Shown piece by piece: positions 30,613-40,026 of a stretch of DNA of 64,000 bases. The translations under genes and the position numbers were made by a program. The stretch's first letter is position 1; the number at the start of each line of letters is the position of its first letter. The stretch spans positions 124,001 through 188,000 of the forward strand of contig CAVSCI010000011.1 in NCBI GenBank assembly GCA_963726365.1, in the 5' to 3' direction. The notes below the pieces were generated by a model, which searched no databases, was not told the origin of the DNA, and saw only the letters and a list, made by a program, of their open reading frames with translations. Source of the stretch: JAABQG01 sp963726365 (lineage in GTDB: Bacteria > Pseudomonadota > Gammaproteobacteria > Burkholderiales > Burkholderiaceae_C).

Positions 30613-32832
30613 ATGAACACGCCTGAAACCACTTCCCCCTCGCTCGACATCGGCATTGGCGGCATGACCTGCGCCTCGTGCTCGGCGCGGGTCGAACGGG
30701 CCCTGAAGAAAGTGCCCGGCGTGCAGGACGGCCACGGTCAACCTGGCCACCGAGTCCGCGCGCATCACGTTTGCGCCGGGCGAGCAGATGGAGGCGCGCC
30801 TGCGCCGGGCGGTGCGCGATGCCGGCTACGAGCCGCGCACGCCGGAGCAGATGGACGCTGCGGAAGACGCTTCGCCTTGGGCAGGGTTCGCGCCGGTGGC
30901 CATCGGGCTGGTGCTGTCGGCGCCGCTGGTGTTGCCGATGGTCGGCGACCTGTTCGGCCAGCACTGGATGCTGCCGGCCTGGGTGCAGTTCGTACTTGCC
31001 ACGCCGGTGCAGTTCATCCTGGGCGCGCGCTTTTACAAGGCCGGCTGGCACGCGCTGCTGGCCCTGACCGGCAACATGGACCTGCTGGTGGCCATCGGCA
31101 CCACGGCGGGCTGGGCGCTGTCGATGTGGCTCTGGCTCACGGCCGCGCCCGGCACCATGCCGCACCTGTACTTCGAGGGCTCGGCGGTGGTGGTGACGCT
31201 GGTGCTGCTGGGCAAGTTTCTGGAGGCCCGCGCCAAGCGCCAGACCACCACGGCCATCCGCGCGCTGCACGCCTTGCGGCCGGATGTGGCGCACCTGATC
31301 GGGCTCGATGGCGAGGTCGATGTGCCCGTTGCTGAGGTGCTTGGTGGGCGACCGCATCGTGGTCAAGCCCGGCGAGCGCTTTCCGGTGGACGGCACGCTG
31401 CTCGAAGGCCAGACGCAGGTGGACGAGTCGATGCTGACCGGCGAGCCGCTGCCGGTGCCGCGCGAGCCGGGCGACAAGCTGACCGGTGGCTCGATCAACG
31501 GCGAGGGCCGCGTGGTGCTGCAGGTGACGGCGGTGGGCAGCGAGACCGTGCTGTCGCGCATCATCCGGCTGGTGGAGGACGCGCAGGCGGCCAAGGCGCC
31601 GATCCAGCGGCTGGTGGACCAGGTGGCGGCGGTGTTCGTGCCGGTGGTGCTGGTGGTGGCGCTGGCCACGCTGCTGACCTGGCTGTGGTGGGCGGGCGCG
31701 CCCTTCGAGACGGCGGTGATCCACGCCGTGGCAGTGCTGGTGATTGCCTGTCCGTGTGCGCTGGGGCTGGCCACGCCGGCTGCGATCATGGCTGGCACGG
31801 GCGTGGCCGCGAAGTACGGCATCCTGATCAAGGACGCGCAGGCGCTGGAGCTGGCGCACAAGGTGGACATCGTGGCCTTTGACAAGACCGGCACGCTGAC
31901 GCTGGGCCGGCCGCTGCTGACGGCGCTGGTGGCCGTGGATGGCGCTGACGAGGCCGGGCTGCTGATGGCCGCAGCCAGCCTGCAAAGCGGCAGCGAACAC
32001 CCACTGGCGCGTGCCGTGGTGGCGGCCGCGAAAGCCAGAGGACTGGCGTTTGACGCACCCGACAACGTGCGCGCCGTGCCTGGACGCGGCAGCGAAGGCG
32101 AGGTCGGCGTGCGCAGCTATTTGATTGGCAGCCTGCGCTGGATGGAGGAACTCGGCGTGGCGCTGGGGCCGCTGGCCGCGCGCGCCACCGAACTGCAGCA
32201 GCAGGGCGCGACGGTGTCCGCGATGGCCGAGCGCACCACCGCCGGGCTGACGTTTGCGCGCGCTGATGGCTTTTGGCGACGAACCCAAACCCGGTGCGCA
32301 GGCGGCGCTGGCCGTGCTGCGCGCGCGTGGCATCAAGCCGGTGATGATTTCCGGCGACAACCGGGGCGCAGCCGAAGCCATGGCGCGCCGGCTCGGCCTG
32401 CGGCCCGAGGACGGCGAGGTGATGGCCGAGGTGTTGCCGGGGGACAAGGCGGCGCTGGTGGCAAAGCTGAAGCAGGGAGGACAGACGGTTGCGATGGTCG
32501 GCGATGGCGTGAACGATGCGCCCGCGCTGGCCGCTGCCGATGTCGGCCTGGCCATGGGCGACGGCACCGACGTGGCCATGCACGCGGCCGGCATCACGCT
32601 GATGCGCGGCGACGTGGGGCTGGTGGCGGCGGCGCTGGACATCTCGGACCGCACCGTGGCCAAGATCCGGCAGAACCTGTTCTGGGCTTTTGCCTACAAC
32701 GTGGCTGGCATTCCGCTGGCCGCGCTGGGTTACCTGAATCCGGTGGTGGCAGGCGCCGCGATGGCGCTGAGCTCGGTCAGCGTGATGGGCAATGCCCTGT
32801 TGCTCAAGCGCTGGCGGCCGCCAGCGCCCTGA
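30613..32832 (+). pseudogene. copA: Cu(I)-exporting P1B-type ATPase CopA with three single-base frameshifts
   Basis: The translated pieces give a full copper ATPase: N-terminal HMA domain with MTCASC, eight transmembrane helices, phosphatase-domain motif VDESMLTGEPLPV, CPC metal site (IACPCALGLATPA), phosphorylation motif DKTGTLT, SEHPL, MISGDNRGAAEA and VGDGVNDAPALA. The frame changes at about 30728 (extra G), 31343 (extra G) and 32253-32255 (extra T in TTT). Removing one base at each restores one frame of about 738 codons. Either a recent pseudogene or sequencing error. It exports Cu(I) to the periplasm and is controlled by CueR. Confidence 0.88.
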
Positions 32833-32949
32833 GCGCGGGCGAGGCAGGCCGTTGGTCCTGCCGGCTCAAATCTTGACCTGAATCATGGTTTGCAGTCGTA
32901 CGATCTGGCATGCTTGCAACAGGGCAAGCGCAACTATCAGGAGACCGCC

Positions 32950-33531
32950 ATGAAACACACCAGCCTGCAAATCATCCGGGACGAGCATTCCTCCCTTGCT
33001 GCCATGTTGCAGTCGATGCGGATGATGGTGGAGCGCGGTCCGGCGGACAAGCCGGAGAACTTCTTTGACGTGATGCGCGCGATGCTGTTCTACATCGACG
33101 AGTTTCCGGAGCGCCTGCACCATCCCAAGGAGTCGAACCTGCTGTTTCCCCGGGTGGCCAAGGCCGCGCCGCATGTGATGGGCACCGTGGACCGGCTGGA
33201 GCGTGACCACATGCACAGCGAAAAGTCGGTGCGTGACGTGCAGCATCTGCTGCTGTCCTGGGAGTTGCTTGGCGAGTCACGCCACCAGACGTTCACCGAT
33301 GCGTTCAAGCAATATGTGGATGCCTATCTGGAGCACATGCGTCTGGAAGAAGAGGTGATCCTGCCCGAGGCCGAGAAGGTGCTGAACGAGGCCGACTGGA
33401 AGGAGCTCGACGCCGCCTTCGAGACCAACTGCGATCCTCTGACCGGCAAGTACCCACCGGATCCCGCCTACGACCGCCTGTTCACCCGCATCGTGATGCG
33501 GGCGCCCGCGCCCATCGGGCTCGGCGAATAA
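32950..33531 (+). CDS. Hemerythrin/HHE cation-binding domain protein
   Basis: The start is the ATG at 32950 behind CAGGAGACCGCC, giving 193 residues. A four-helix bundle with the di-iron ligands of the HHE domain: IIRDEHSSLAAML, FPERLHHPKESNLLFP, RDHMHSEK and YLEHMRLEEEVILP. Such proteins bind oxygen, NO or iron in the cytosol and occur with low-oxygen or nitrosative-stress genes. The neighbour on the right is a flavin oxidoreductase on the opposite strand. Confidence 0.87.
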   Translation: MKHTSLQIIRDEHSSLAAMLQSMRMMVERGPADKPENFFDVMRAMLFYIDEFPERLHHPKESNLLFPRVAKAAPHVMGTVDRLERDHMHSEKSVRDVQHLLLSWELLGESRHQTFTDAFKQYVDAYLEHMRLEEEVILPEAEKVLNEADWKELDAAFETNCDPLTGKYPPDPAYDRLFTRIVMRAPAPIGLGE

Positions 33532-33581
33532 GCACTGCGGGGGGGCCGCGCCGCGCCGTCAATGCGGCGCACGCTGTCGCT

Positions 33582-34685
33582 TCAGTCCGACAGTGACGGG
33601 TAGTCGGTGTAGCCCTTTTCGCCACCGCCATAGAACGTGGTGCGGTCCGGTGTATTGAACGGGCCGCCCCGGCGCAGTCGCACGGGCAGGTCCGGGTTGG
33701 CGATGAAGGGCCGGCCAAAGGCGACCAGATCGGCGCCCTCTGCCAGGGATTTCTCGGCCAAAGCGAGGTCGTAGCCGTTGTTGACCATCCACGCACCGGT
33801 GCCACCGGCGTCGCGCCAGGCTTGGCGCAGTTCAGCGTAGTCGAAGGGACGGTCGGCGATCTCGCGCGCGCCGCCCGTGGCACCTTCGATGACGTGGATA
33901 TAGGCCAGATTCAGTGGGGCCAGATGGCGCACCACGTAGTCGAACAAGGGTTGCGGATGGGCGTCGACCACGTCGTTGGCCGGCGTGACGGGTGCCAGGC
34001 GGATGCCGGTGCGCTCACCGCCAATCGTGTCGGCCACCGCGGCGGCCACTTCGAGCAGCAGCCGCGCGCGGTTCTTGATGCTGCCGCCGTAGTCGTCGGT
34101 GCGGTGGTTCGAGCTGGTTTTCAGGAACTGGTCGATCAGGTAGCCGTTGGCGGCATGGATTTCCACGCCGTCGAAACCCGCGGCAATGGCATTGCGTGCC
34201 GCGTGGCGATAGTCCTGCACGATGCCGGGCAGTTCGCCGACGTCGAGCGCGCGCGGCTCCGAGGTGTCGGTGAAGGTCGGCACGCCGTCCTTGATCAGCA
34301 CGGTCTTGGTCTTGGCGCGGATGGCCGAGGGCGCCACCGGCGCCAGGCCGTGCGGCTGCAGCGAAACATGCGAGACGCGGCCCACATGCCAGAGTTGGAC
34401 GACGATTTTCCCATCCGCCTCGTGAACCGCCTGGGTGACGCGCTTCCAGCCGTCGAGTTGTTCGGTGCTGTACAGGCCGGGCACGTCGGCATAGCCCTGG
34501 GCCTGCGGGCTGATCGCCGTGGCCTCGGTGATCAGCAACCCGGCGCCCGCGCGCTGGCGGTAGTAGGTGGCCATCAGCGGGGTGGGGATGGCATCGGGCG
34601 CACGATTGCGCGTGAGCGGTGCCATGACGATGCGGTTGGCCAGCGACAGGGCGCCGGCCTGGATGGGAGTGAAGAGTGGGGACAT
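33582..34685 (-). CDS. Old yellow enzyme family alkene reductase (NemA-like)
   Basis: The product is 367 residues, the usual length. An FMN-binding TIM barrel with MAPLTRNRA and WHVGRVSH. The substrate-binding pair His177/Asn180 and catalytic Tyr182 lie in IHAANGYLIDQFL. C-terminal phosphate-binding motif VAFGRPFIANPDLP. It reduces activated alkenes, N-ethylmaleimide or nitro compounds with NAD(P)H. It is a single gene, convergent with the hemerythrin gene. Confidence 0.92.
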   Translation of the reverse strand: MSPLFTPIQAGALSLANRIVMAPLTRNRAPDAIPTPLMATYYRQRAGAGLLITEATAISPQAQGYADVPGLYSTEQLDGWKRVTQAVHEADGKIVVQLWHVGRVSHVSLQPHGLAPVAPSAIRAKTKTVLIKDGVPTFTDTSEPRALDVGELPGIVQDYRHAARNAIAAGFDGVEIHAANGYLIDQFLKTSSNHRTDDYGGSIKNRARLLLEVAAAVADTIGGERTGIRLAPVTPANDVVDAHPQPLFDYVVRHLAPLNLAYIHVIEGATGGAREIADRPFDYAELRQAWRDAGGTGAWMVNNGYDLALAEKSLAEGADLVAFGRPFIANPDLPVRLRRGGPFNTPDRTTFYGGGEKGYTDYPSLSD

Positions 34686-34762
34686 GACAGGACTCTGGTT
34701 TCACGTTGGGGAAAACCCAAGCGTACACATATTTCGGGCCGGTCCCGCAAAATGCCTTCAAC

Positions 34763-36005
34763 ATGCCGCCGTCCAATATCTCGCCGCCAGGCCCGCAGTT
34801 ACCGGCATCCCTGTCACTGGTGGGGCTGGCGCTGGCGCTTTCACTGGGTGCGGCGGTGTCCCTGGGCATCACACGCTTTGCCTATGGCCTGCTGCTGCCG
34901 GCCATGCGTGCCGATCTGGGCTGGACGTACACCCTGGCCGGGGCCATGAACACGGTGAACGCCGTGGGGTATCTGTTCGGGGCGCTGGCCACGCCGCGCC
35001 TGATGAGCCGCTTCGGACCGGCGCCGGTGTTGATGTGGGGCGCGCTGCTGGCCAGCGTGTTCATGGGATTGAGCGGCTTCGTGACCGATGCAGCACCGCT
35101 GCTGGTCCAGCGTTTGCTGGCCGGGGTGGCGAGCGCTTTCGTGTTCATCAGCGGGGGGCTGCTGGCGGCCCGGCTGGCGGCGCTGCAGCCGGGGCGTGCT
35201 GGCTTGCTGATCGGGCTGTACTACGGTGGCACGGGGCTGGGCATCGTGGTGTCGGCGCTGCTGGTGCCGGTGGTGCTGGAGGCGGCGCGCGGCGTTGAAC
35301 ACGGCTGGGCGTGGGCCTGGTGGGCGCTGGCCGGTGTCTGCCTGGCAGCGACAGCCGGGTTGCGCCGGCCCTCCAGGACGCTCCATAAAGAGGAGCAGAC
35401 TTCGACCCATCGACGCTGGGGATCGGCTGGTTTGACTGAAAAAATCGGCGTTTGAATGGCGTCCGCTCAGTTTTGCACTCGCCGGGTACGCGCTGTTCGG
35501 CGTGGGCTATATCGGCTACATGACTTTCGTGATCGCGTTGTTGCGTGAGCAGGGTGCGAGCGCTGTTGCGGTGACGCTGTTTTACGCGCTGCTGGGGATG
35601 GCGGTGCTGCTGTCGTCGCGGATCTGGGCCGGTCTGCTGGACCGCGCCCGGGGCGGACAGGCGCTGGCCACCCTCAATGCGCTGCTGGGCCTGGCGACGA
35701 TCCTGCCCGCGTTGACCTCGGCGTGGCCGGTGGTGCTGGCCTCGGGCCTGCTGTTTGGCGCGGTGTTTTTGTCGGTGGTGGCGTCGACGACGGCATTGGT
35801 GCGGCACAACCTGCCCCAGGCGCAATGGCCGGCGGGCATCAGCGCCTTCACGGTTGTGTTTGCGGGCGGGCAGATCGTCGGACCGACCATCGTCGGCTGG
35901 ATCGCCGACGGCCCGGGCGGGCTGGCGCGGGGGCTGGTGTTTTCGGCGGGTGCACTGTGGCTTGGGGCGGCGCTGGCGTCGCGCCAGAAACCGTTAACCC
36001 GGTGA
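34763..36005 (+). pseudogene. YbfB/YjiJ-family MFS transporter with one frameshift
   Basis: The first piece (34763-35455) has about six transmembrane segments beginning LALSLGAAVSLGITRFAYGLLLP, the characteristic family start. The second piece continues FALAGYALFGVGYIGYMTF to the C-terminus with six more segments. The frame switches in a run of six A (35439-35444); removing one A restores a frame of about 413 codons (TEKSAFEWRPLSFALAG). Major facilitator family, substrate unknown. Pseudogene or sequencing error. Confidence 0.8.
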
Positions 36006-36072
36006 GTCGGGGCCGGGGAGCGCGTCCCTCCAGCCTATCGCGCCGTCTGCGGCGACGCTGGAAATGCCGAGG

Positions 36073-36507
36073 TCAGCGGATCACGAGCACCGGCCGGGAA
36101 GACAGGGCCACCACCTTGCCGGCCACGCTGCCGAGCACCAGCTTCTGCACGCCGCTGCGCCCGTGGGAGCCGATGACGATCAGGTCGGCGGCGACCTCAT
36201 CGGCCAGGTCGACAATGCCGCGCGCGGTCTGCATGTTCTCCACCAGCCGCACCTGAAGCTGAACGCCCTCGGCCGCCGCGAGGTCGGCAATGTGGGTAAA
36301 CGCCTTGGTGGACGCCTCCTGCGCCGAGTTCATGTACGACTGGAAAGCCATGGGATTGACTTCACCGATGCCGATATAGGGATAAGGGTCCACGACATAC
36401 GCCGCGGTGACATGGGCGCCGTGGATGCGGGCGAGCTCCATCGCTTTCTTCGCCGCGTGCTCTGCGCTGGCGGAACCATCGGTTGCCAGGAGGATGTGCT
36501 TGAACAT
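36073..36507 (-). CDS. Universal stress protein UspA family
   Basis: The start chosen is the ATG at 36507 (MFKHILLATDGSASAE), giving 144 residues; longer frames upstream cover the regulatory region. An alpha/beta fold with the ATP-binding signature GSHGRSGVQKLVLGSVAGKV. Cytosolic. A perfect FNR-type site is centred about 75 bases upstream of the ATG, so expression is probably induced at low oxygen. Confidence 0.9.
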   Translation of the reverse strand: MFKHILLATDGSASAEHAAKKAMELARIHGAHVTAAYVVDPYPYIGIGEVNPMAFQSYMNSAQEASTKAFTHIADLAAAEGVQLQVRLVENMQTARGIVDLADEVAADLIVIGSHGRSGVQKLVLGSVAGKVVALSSRPVLVIR

Positions 36508-36574
36508 GATGGGCTCACTTTCGACAGGAAGTTCTGGATGCGCACCATTCTGCGCCGATGCGCGCAGAGTATTC

Positions 36575-36588
36575 TTGATTTGCATCAA
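36575..36588 (-). promoter_or_regulatory. Perfect FNR/ANR box upstream of the universal stress protein gene
   Basis: TTGATTTGCATCAA matches the consensus TTGAT-N4-ATCAA at all ten fixed positions. It lies 68-81 bases upstream of the usp ATG, consistent with a class II activator site. Confidence 0.7.
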
Positions 36589-36624
36589 GTTCAGGCGCGT
36601 CCCGGGGTTGTCCTTGCGGCTGGC

Positions 36625-37404
36625 TCAGGTCTTGTAGCTGGGGTCCGTGCGATCGAGCTTGCGGATCAGTGACGGCCAGACGAAGGCGCCACCGAGACCG
36701 CCGGTCTGCACCCGCATGGCCTCGGCCACGCCCTTGACGATCAGTGGGTTCACGGGCGTGAGGCCGTCCATGCCGCTCTGGCCTGCCAGCGCATCGACCT
36801 GGATGCGGCAGGTGTTTTCCAGGGTGAACATGCTCAGGAAGGCATCGGCAATGGTCTTGCCCACCGTCAGCAGGCCGTGGTTGCGCAGCACCATGAAGTT
36901 GGCGTGGCCGAGATCGGCCTGCAGGCGCGGCTTTTCCTCTTCGCGGAAGGCCACGCCTTCATAGTCGTGGTAGGCCAGCGACGCGAGCACGAAGGTGCTT
37001 TGCTGGCTGATCGGCAGGATGCCGTGCTTCTGGGCGCTGACACCGACACCGGCGCGCGTGTGGGTGTGCAGCACGCAGCCAGCCTCGGGGCGCGCCTCGT
37101 GCACCGCGCTGTGGATCACGAAGCCGGCCGGGTTGACCGGGAAGGGCGTGTCGTGCAGCTTGTTGCAGGCCATGTCGACCTTCACCAGGCTGGAGGCGGT
37201 GATCTCATCGAACATCAGGCCGTAAGGGTTGATCAGGAAATGATGGTCATCGCCGGACACCGACTCGGGCAGCTTGGCGCTGATATGGGTGAAGACCAGA
37301 TCGCTCCAGCCATACAGGGCCACCAGCCGGTAGCAGGCTGCGAGGTCGCAGCGCAACGCCCATTCTTCGGGGCTGACGATGTCTTTGAGTGAAGGGATGT
37401 GCAT
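36625..37404 (-). CDS. Class II aldolase/adducin family protein
   Basis: The product is 259 residues. Family motifs are GWSDLVFTHISAKLP, HFLINPYG, FEIT-like FDEITASSLVKVD and the zinc-binding LHTHTRAGV with a third His in LRNHGLLTVG. Members cleave or epimerise sugar phosphates or aldol substrates; many bacterial homologues have no known substrate. Single gene, convergent neighbours give no clue. Confidence 0.88.
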   Translation of the reverse strand: MHIPSLKDIVSPEEWALRCDLAACYRLVALYGWSDLVFTHISAKLPESVSGDDHHFLINPYGLMFDEITASSLVKVDMACNKLHDTPFPVNPAGFVIHSAVHEARPEAGCVLHTHTRAGVGVSAQKHGILPISQQSTFVLASLAYHDYEGVAFREEEKPRLQADLGHANFMVLRNHGLLTVGKTIADAFLSMFTLENTCRIQVDALAGQSGMDGLTPVNPLIVKGVAEAMRVQTGGLGGAFVWPSLIRKLDRTDPSYKT

Positions 37405-37443
37405 GAAGGTCTCCGGGGTTCGATCGTTGGCGGGCGGCTGAGC

Positions 37444-37719
37444 TTACTGCGGGGCGGTCAGGCTTTCCAGTCGCGCAAGGTACACCAGGGCATGGCGACC
37501 GTCATCTTCGTGCGCCCCGCACATCTCCTGGGACGGCTGGAGCTGGCGGCATACGGCCGGGCGTTCGGGCTGGCCGAAGAGGCGGCAGCGCCTGGCGTCG
37601 TCGAGCTGCACGCAGCGCATGCCGGCCGGTTTGCCGCCGGGCATGCCGGGGTTCCCGGGAATGGGGGAGCTGATCGAGGGCGCGATGCAACACGCGCCGC
37701 AGCCGGGGCGGCAGTCCAT
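37444..37719 (-). CDS. YkgJ-family cysteine-cluster protein
   Basis: The start chosen is the ATG at 37719 (MDCRPGCGACC), giving 91 residues; a GTG one codon earlier is possible. Eight Cys in the CxxxCxxCC ... C ... C ... C pattern of the putative zinc/iron-chelating YkgJ family (UPF0153). Cytosolic; function unknown. Confidence 0.85.
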   Translation of the reverse strand: MDCRPGCGACCIAPSISSPIPGNPGMPGGKPAGMRCVQLDDARRCRLFGQPERPAVCRQLQPSQEMCGAHEDDGRHALVYLARLESLTAPQ

Positions 37720-37742
37720 CACCGATCTTCAGGAGATGCAAG

Positions 37743-37775
37743 AATCATAGCAAACAATGACCAATTGACGCTGGA
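37743..37775 (-). repeat. Dispersed intergenic repeat, copy F (minus orientation)
   Basis: On the minus strand: CCAGCGTCAATTGGTCATTG, then TTTGCTATGATTC. Nearly identical to copy C over its first 28 bases. It lies between the YkgJ and FMN reductase genes. Confidence 0.8.
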
Positions 37776-37807
37776 TATAGGCATGTTTTTGTTCAAAATT
37801 TGCGCCT

Positions 37808-38431
37808 TCAGGCTCGCGCCAGGCCGCAAACGGGCTCGCTACCGGGCCTGCAGCCGCTGGCTGGCCCACAGCACCTGTTCGACCACGGCGCGCACATTGG
37901 CCGGCTGGCGTCGCTGGACAGCTGACCTTCGGCGTCGAAGGCTTCAGCGGCCCGGGACAGGGCGAACTGCCTGGGCGCCACCCAGCACTGCAGGTTGAGC
38001 AGCAGCGGCGCCAGGTGTTCCAGCGAGCGCAGGCCGCCAAGGGCGCCGGGCGAGGCACTGAGCAAGCCGACCACCTTGCCCTCGAAAGGCAGGGTGCCGC
38101 TGGACCATAACGGATGGCCCTTGACCGGGCTGGAGACCCAGTCGATGGTGTTCTTCAGCAGCCCGGTGTAGCTGCCGTTGTATTCGGGCGAGCAGATGAT
38201 CCAGGCCGGGTGCGCATGGAACAGTTCCTTGAGGCGGATCGCTGGCTCCGGCGTGCCGCGCGCCTCCAGGTCGGCGTTGTACAGTGGCAGCTCGAAGTCC
38301 GCCAGCTCGACGTGCGTGACATCGGCGCCGGCTGTGCGTGCCAGGTCAGCGGCCACGCCGGCAAGTTTGCGGTTCCAGGACTGGGTGCGGGTGCTACCGG
38401 CGAAGATCAGGAGTTTGTTGGAGGGGCTCAT
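37808..38431 (-). CDS. NAD(P)H-dependent FMN reductase, C-terminus frameshifted
   Basis: Flavodoxin-like fold: FAGSTRTQSWNRKL (phosphate loop), ICSPEYNGSYTGLLKN (flavin ring motif) and LLSASPGALGG. About 207 residues as read. Near 37900 one base seems missing in AGCCGGCCAATG: adding one G gives ...SDASRANVRAVVEQVLWASQRLQAR and a stop at 37839-37841, the expected C-terminus. As read, the tail is Cys/Pro-rich and unlike the family. It reduces FMN or quinones in the cytosol. The core is intact, so it may still fold. Confidence 0.82.
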   Translation of the reverse strand: MSPSNKLLIFAGSTRTQSWNRKLAGVAADLARTAGADVTHVELADFELPLYNADLEARGTPEPAIRLKELFHAHPAWIICSPEYNGSYTGLLKNTIDWVSSPVKGHPLWSSGTLPFEGKVVGLLSASPGALGGLRSLEHLAPLLLNLQCWVAPRQFALSRAAEAFDAEGQLSSDASRPMCAPWSNRCCGPASGCRPGSEPVCGLARA

Positions 38432-38475
38432 GCGGGCATTGTGCCTCGCACGAGCCGACCCTTCACTGCGGCAGG

Positions 38476-39780
38476 TCAGGGGTACAGGCCGCGCAGTTCA
38501 CGCGCCTGCAGGATGCGCTTGCAGGCAACGATGAAGGTGGCGGTGCGCAGGCTCACCTTGTTTTCCTCGGCGACCTGCCAGACGGCGGCGAATGCTTCTT
38601 TCATGATGCGAACCAGGCGGGCGTTGATATCGTCCTCGCTCCAGAAGAAGCTCGAGAAGTCCTGCACCCATTCGAAGTAACTGACGGTCACGCCACCGGC
38701 GTTGGCGATCACGTCGGGCAGCACCAGCACATTGCGCTCGTGCAGGATGTCGTCAGCCTCGGGGGTGGTCGGGCCGTTGGCGCCTTCGATGACCATGCGT
38801 GCGGTGATCCGGCCGGCATTGGCGGCCGTGATCTGGCTTTCCAGGGCCGCGGGAATCAGGATGTCGCAGGAAACGCTCCAGAACGCGTCATCGGCCATCT
38901 TTTCAGCGCCAGCGAAGCCCGCCACGCTGCCCGTGAGGCGAACGTGCTCGAGCAGGGCAGGGACGTCCAGGCCGGCTTCGCGACAGATCGTGCCGCCGTG
39001 GTCCTGCACGGCGACGATGCGGGCGCCGGCTTCGGCAAACAGCCGGGCCGCGATGCCGCCGACGTTGCCAAAGCCCTGCACCGCAATGCGCGCGCCACGG
39101 ACTTCCATGCCGATGCGTTGCGCGGCTTCCACGCCGATCGTGAACACGCCGCGGCCCGTGGCGTCACGCCGGCCGAGCGAGCCGCCCAGGATCACCGGCT
39201 TGCCCGTCACCACGCCGGTGGCGGTGGCGCCTTCGTTCATGGAATAGGTGTCCATCATCCAGGCCATGGTCTGCTCGTTGGTGTTGACGTCGGGTGCCGG
39301 GATGTCCTTGTTCGGGCCGATGATGATGCCGATCTCGCTGGTGTAGCGGCGCGTGACGCGCTCGAGCTCGCCGAGGGAAAGCTTCTTCGGATCCACGCGA
39401 ACACCGCCCTTGGCGCCGCCGTAGGGCACGTTGACCGCGGCGTTCTTGATGGACATCCAGGCCGACAGCGCCATCACCTCGGACAGCGTCACGTCCTGGT
39501 GGAAACGCACGCCGCCCTTGCCGGGCCCGCGCGAGGTGTTGTGCTGCACGCGGTAGCCCTCGAAATGCGCCACGGTGCCGTCGTCGAGATGGATCGGCAC
39601 ATCCACGATCAGGATGCGTTTGGGGCGCTTGAGGGTCTCGACCCAGCGCGAGAGGTGTCCGAGGTAGGGCGTTACACGGTCGACCTGCTTCAGGTAGTTG
39701 CCCCAAGGGCCGAGCTGGTCGGCATTCAGGTAGGAGGGCAGGGCGTGGGAAGGCGCCTGAGGATTTGAGTTCAGTGACAT
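38476..39780 (-). CDS. gdhA: Glu/Leu/Phe/Val dehydrogenase (glutamate dehydrogenase)
   Basis: The start chosen is the ATG at 39780 (MSLNSNPQAPSH), giving 434 residues. The catalytic region has GPGKGGVRFHQDV and PYGGAKGGVRVDP with the active-site Lys. The Rossmann domain has VQGFGNVGGIAARLF, and VIEGANGPTTPEAD follows. It interconverts glutamate and 2-oxoglutarate plus ammonium; NAD use is likely for this family branch but not proven. AGGAA ribosome-binding site. Confidence 0.92.
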   Translation of the reverse strand: MSLNSNPQAPSHALPSYLNADQLGPWGNYLKQVDRVTPYLGHLSRWVETLKRPKRILIVDVPIHLDDGTVAHFEGYRVQHNTSRGPGKGGVRFHQDVTLSEVMALSAWMSIKNAAVNVPYGGAKGGVRVDPKKLSLGELERVTRRYTSEIGIIIGPNKDIPAPDVNTNEQTMAWMMDTYSMNEGATATGVVTGKPVILGGSLGRRDATGRGVFTIGVEAAQRIGMEVRGARIAVQGFGNVGGIAARLFAEAGARIVAVQDHGGTICREAGLDVPALLEHVRLTGSVAGFAGAEKMADDAFWSVSCDILIPAALESQITAANAGRITARMVIEGANGPTTPEADDILHERNVLVLPDVIANAGGVTVSYFEWVQDFSSFFWSEDDINARLVRIMKEAFAAVWQVAEENKVSLRTATFIVACKRILQARELRGLYP

Positions 39781-40026
39781 GGGCTTGTTTCCTGGTGTTG
39801 TTGTAAGTAAGAACGTGAAGCTTAAGGCCAGGCTCACCGGATGTCCAAGGCGACGTCGCTGTAGGGTTATGCAATCGCCGCATGGCTAGCTGAGCATGCC
39901 TTCGTGGCGGCGTTGGCGGGTGGCATCCTCAGACAAAGCCGAAGAACGCGCCGGCCGGTAAAATCGCGGCTCCCGGCCAGCCTGGCCATGCAGCGCGGAA
40001 TCCGCGCCACCTCTCCCGGAATCCCC

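Noticed and set aside
32880..32900. Further copy of the intergenic repeat (AATCATGGTTTGC)
   Set aside because: Only 11 contiguous bases match copy A (TCATGGTTTGC); the CCAGCGTC part and hairpin are absent. Could be chance, so not counted.
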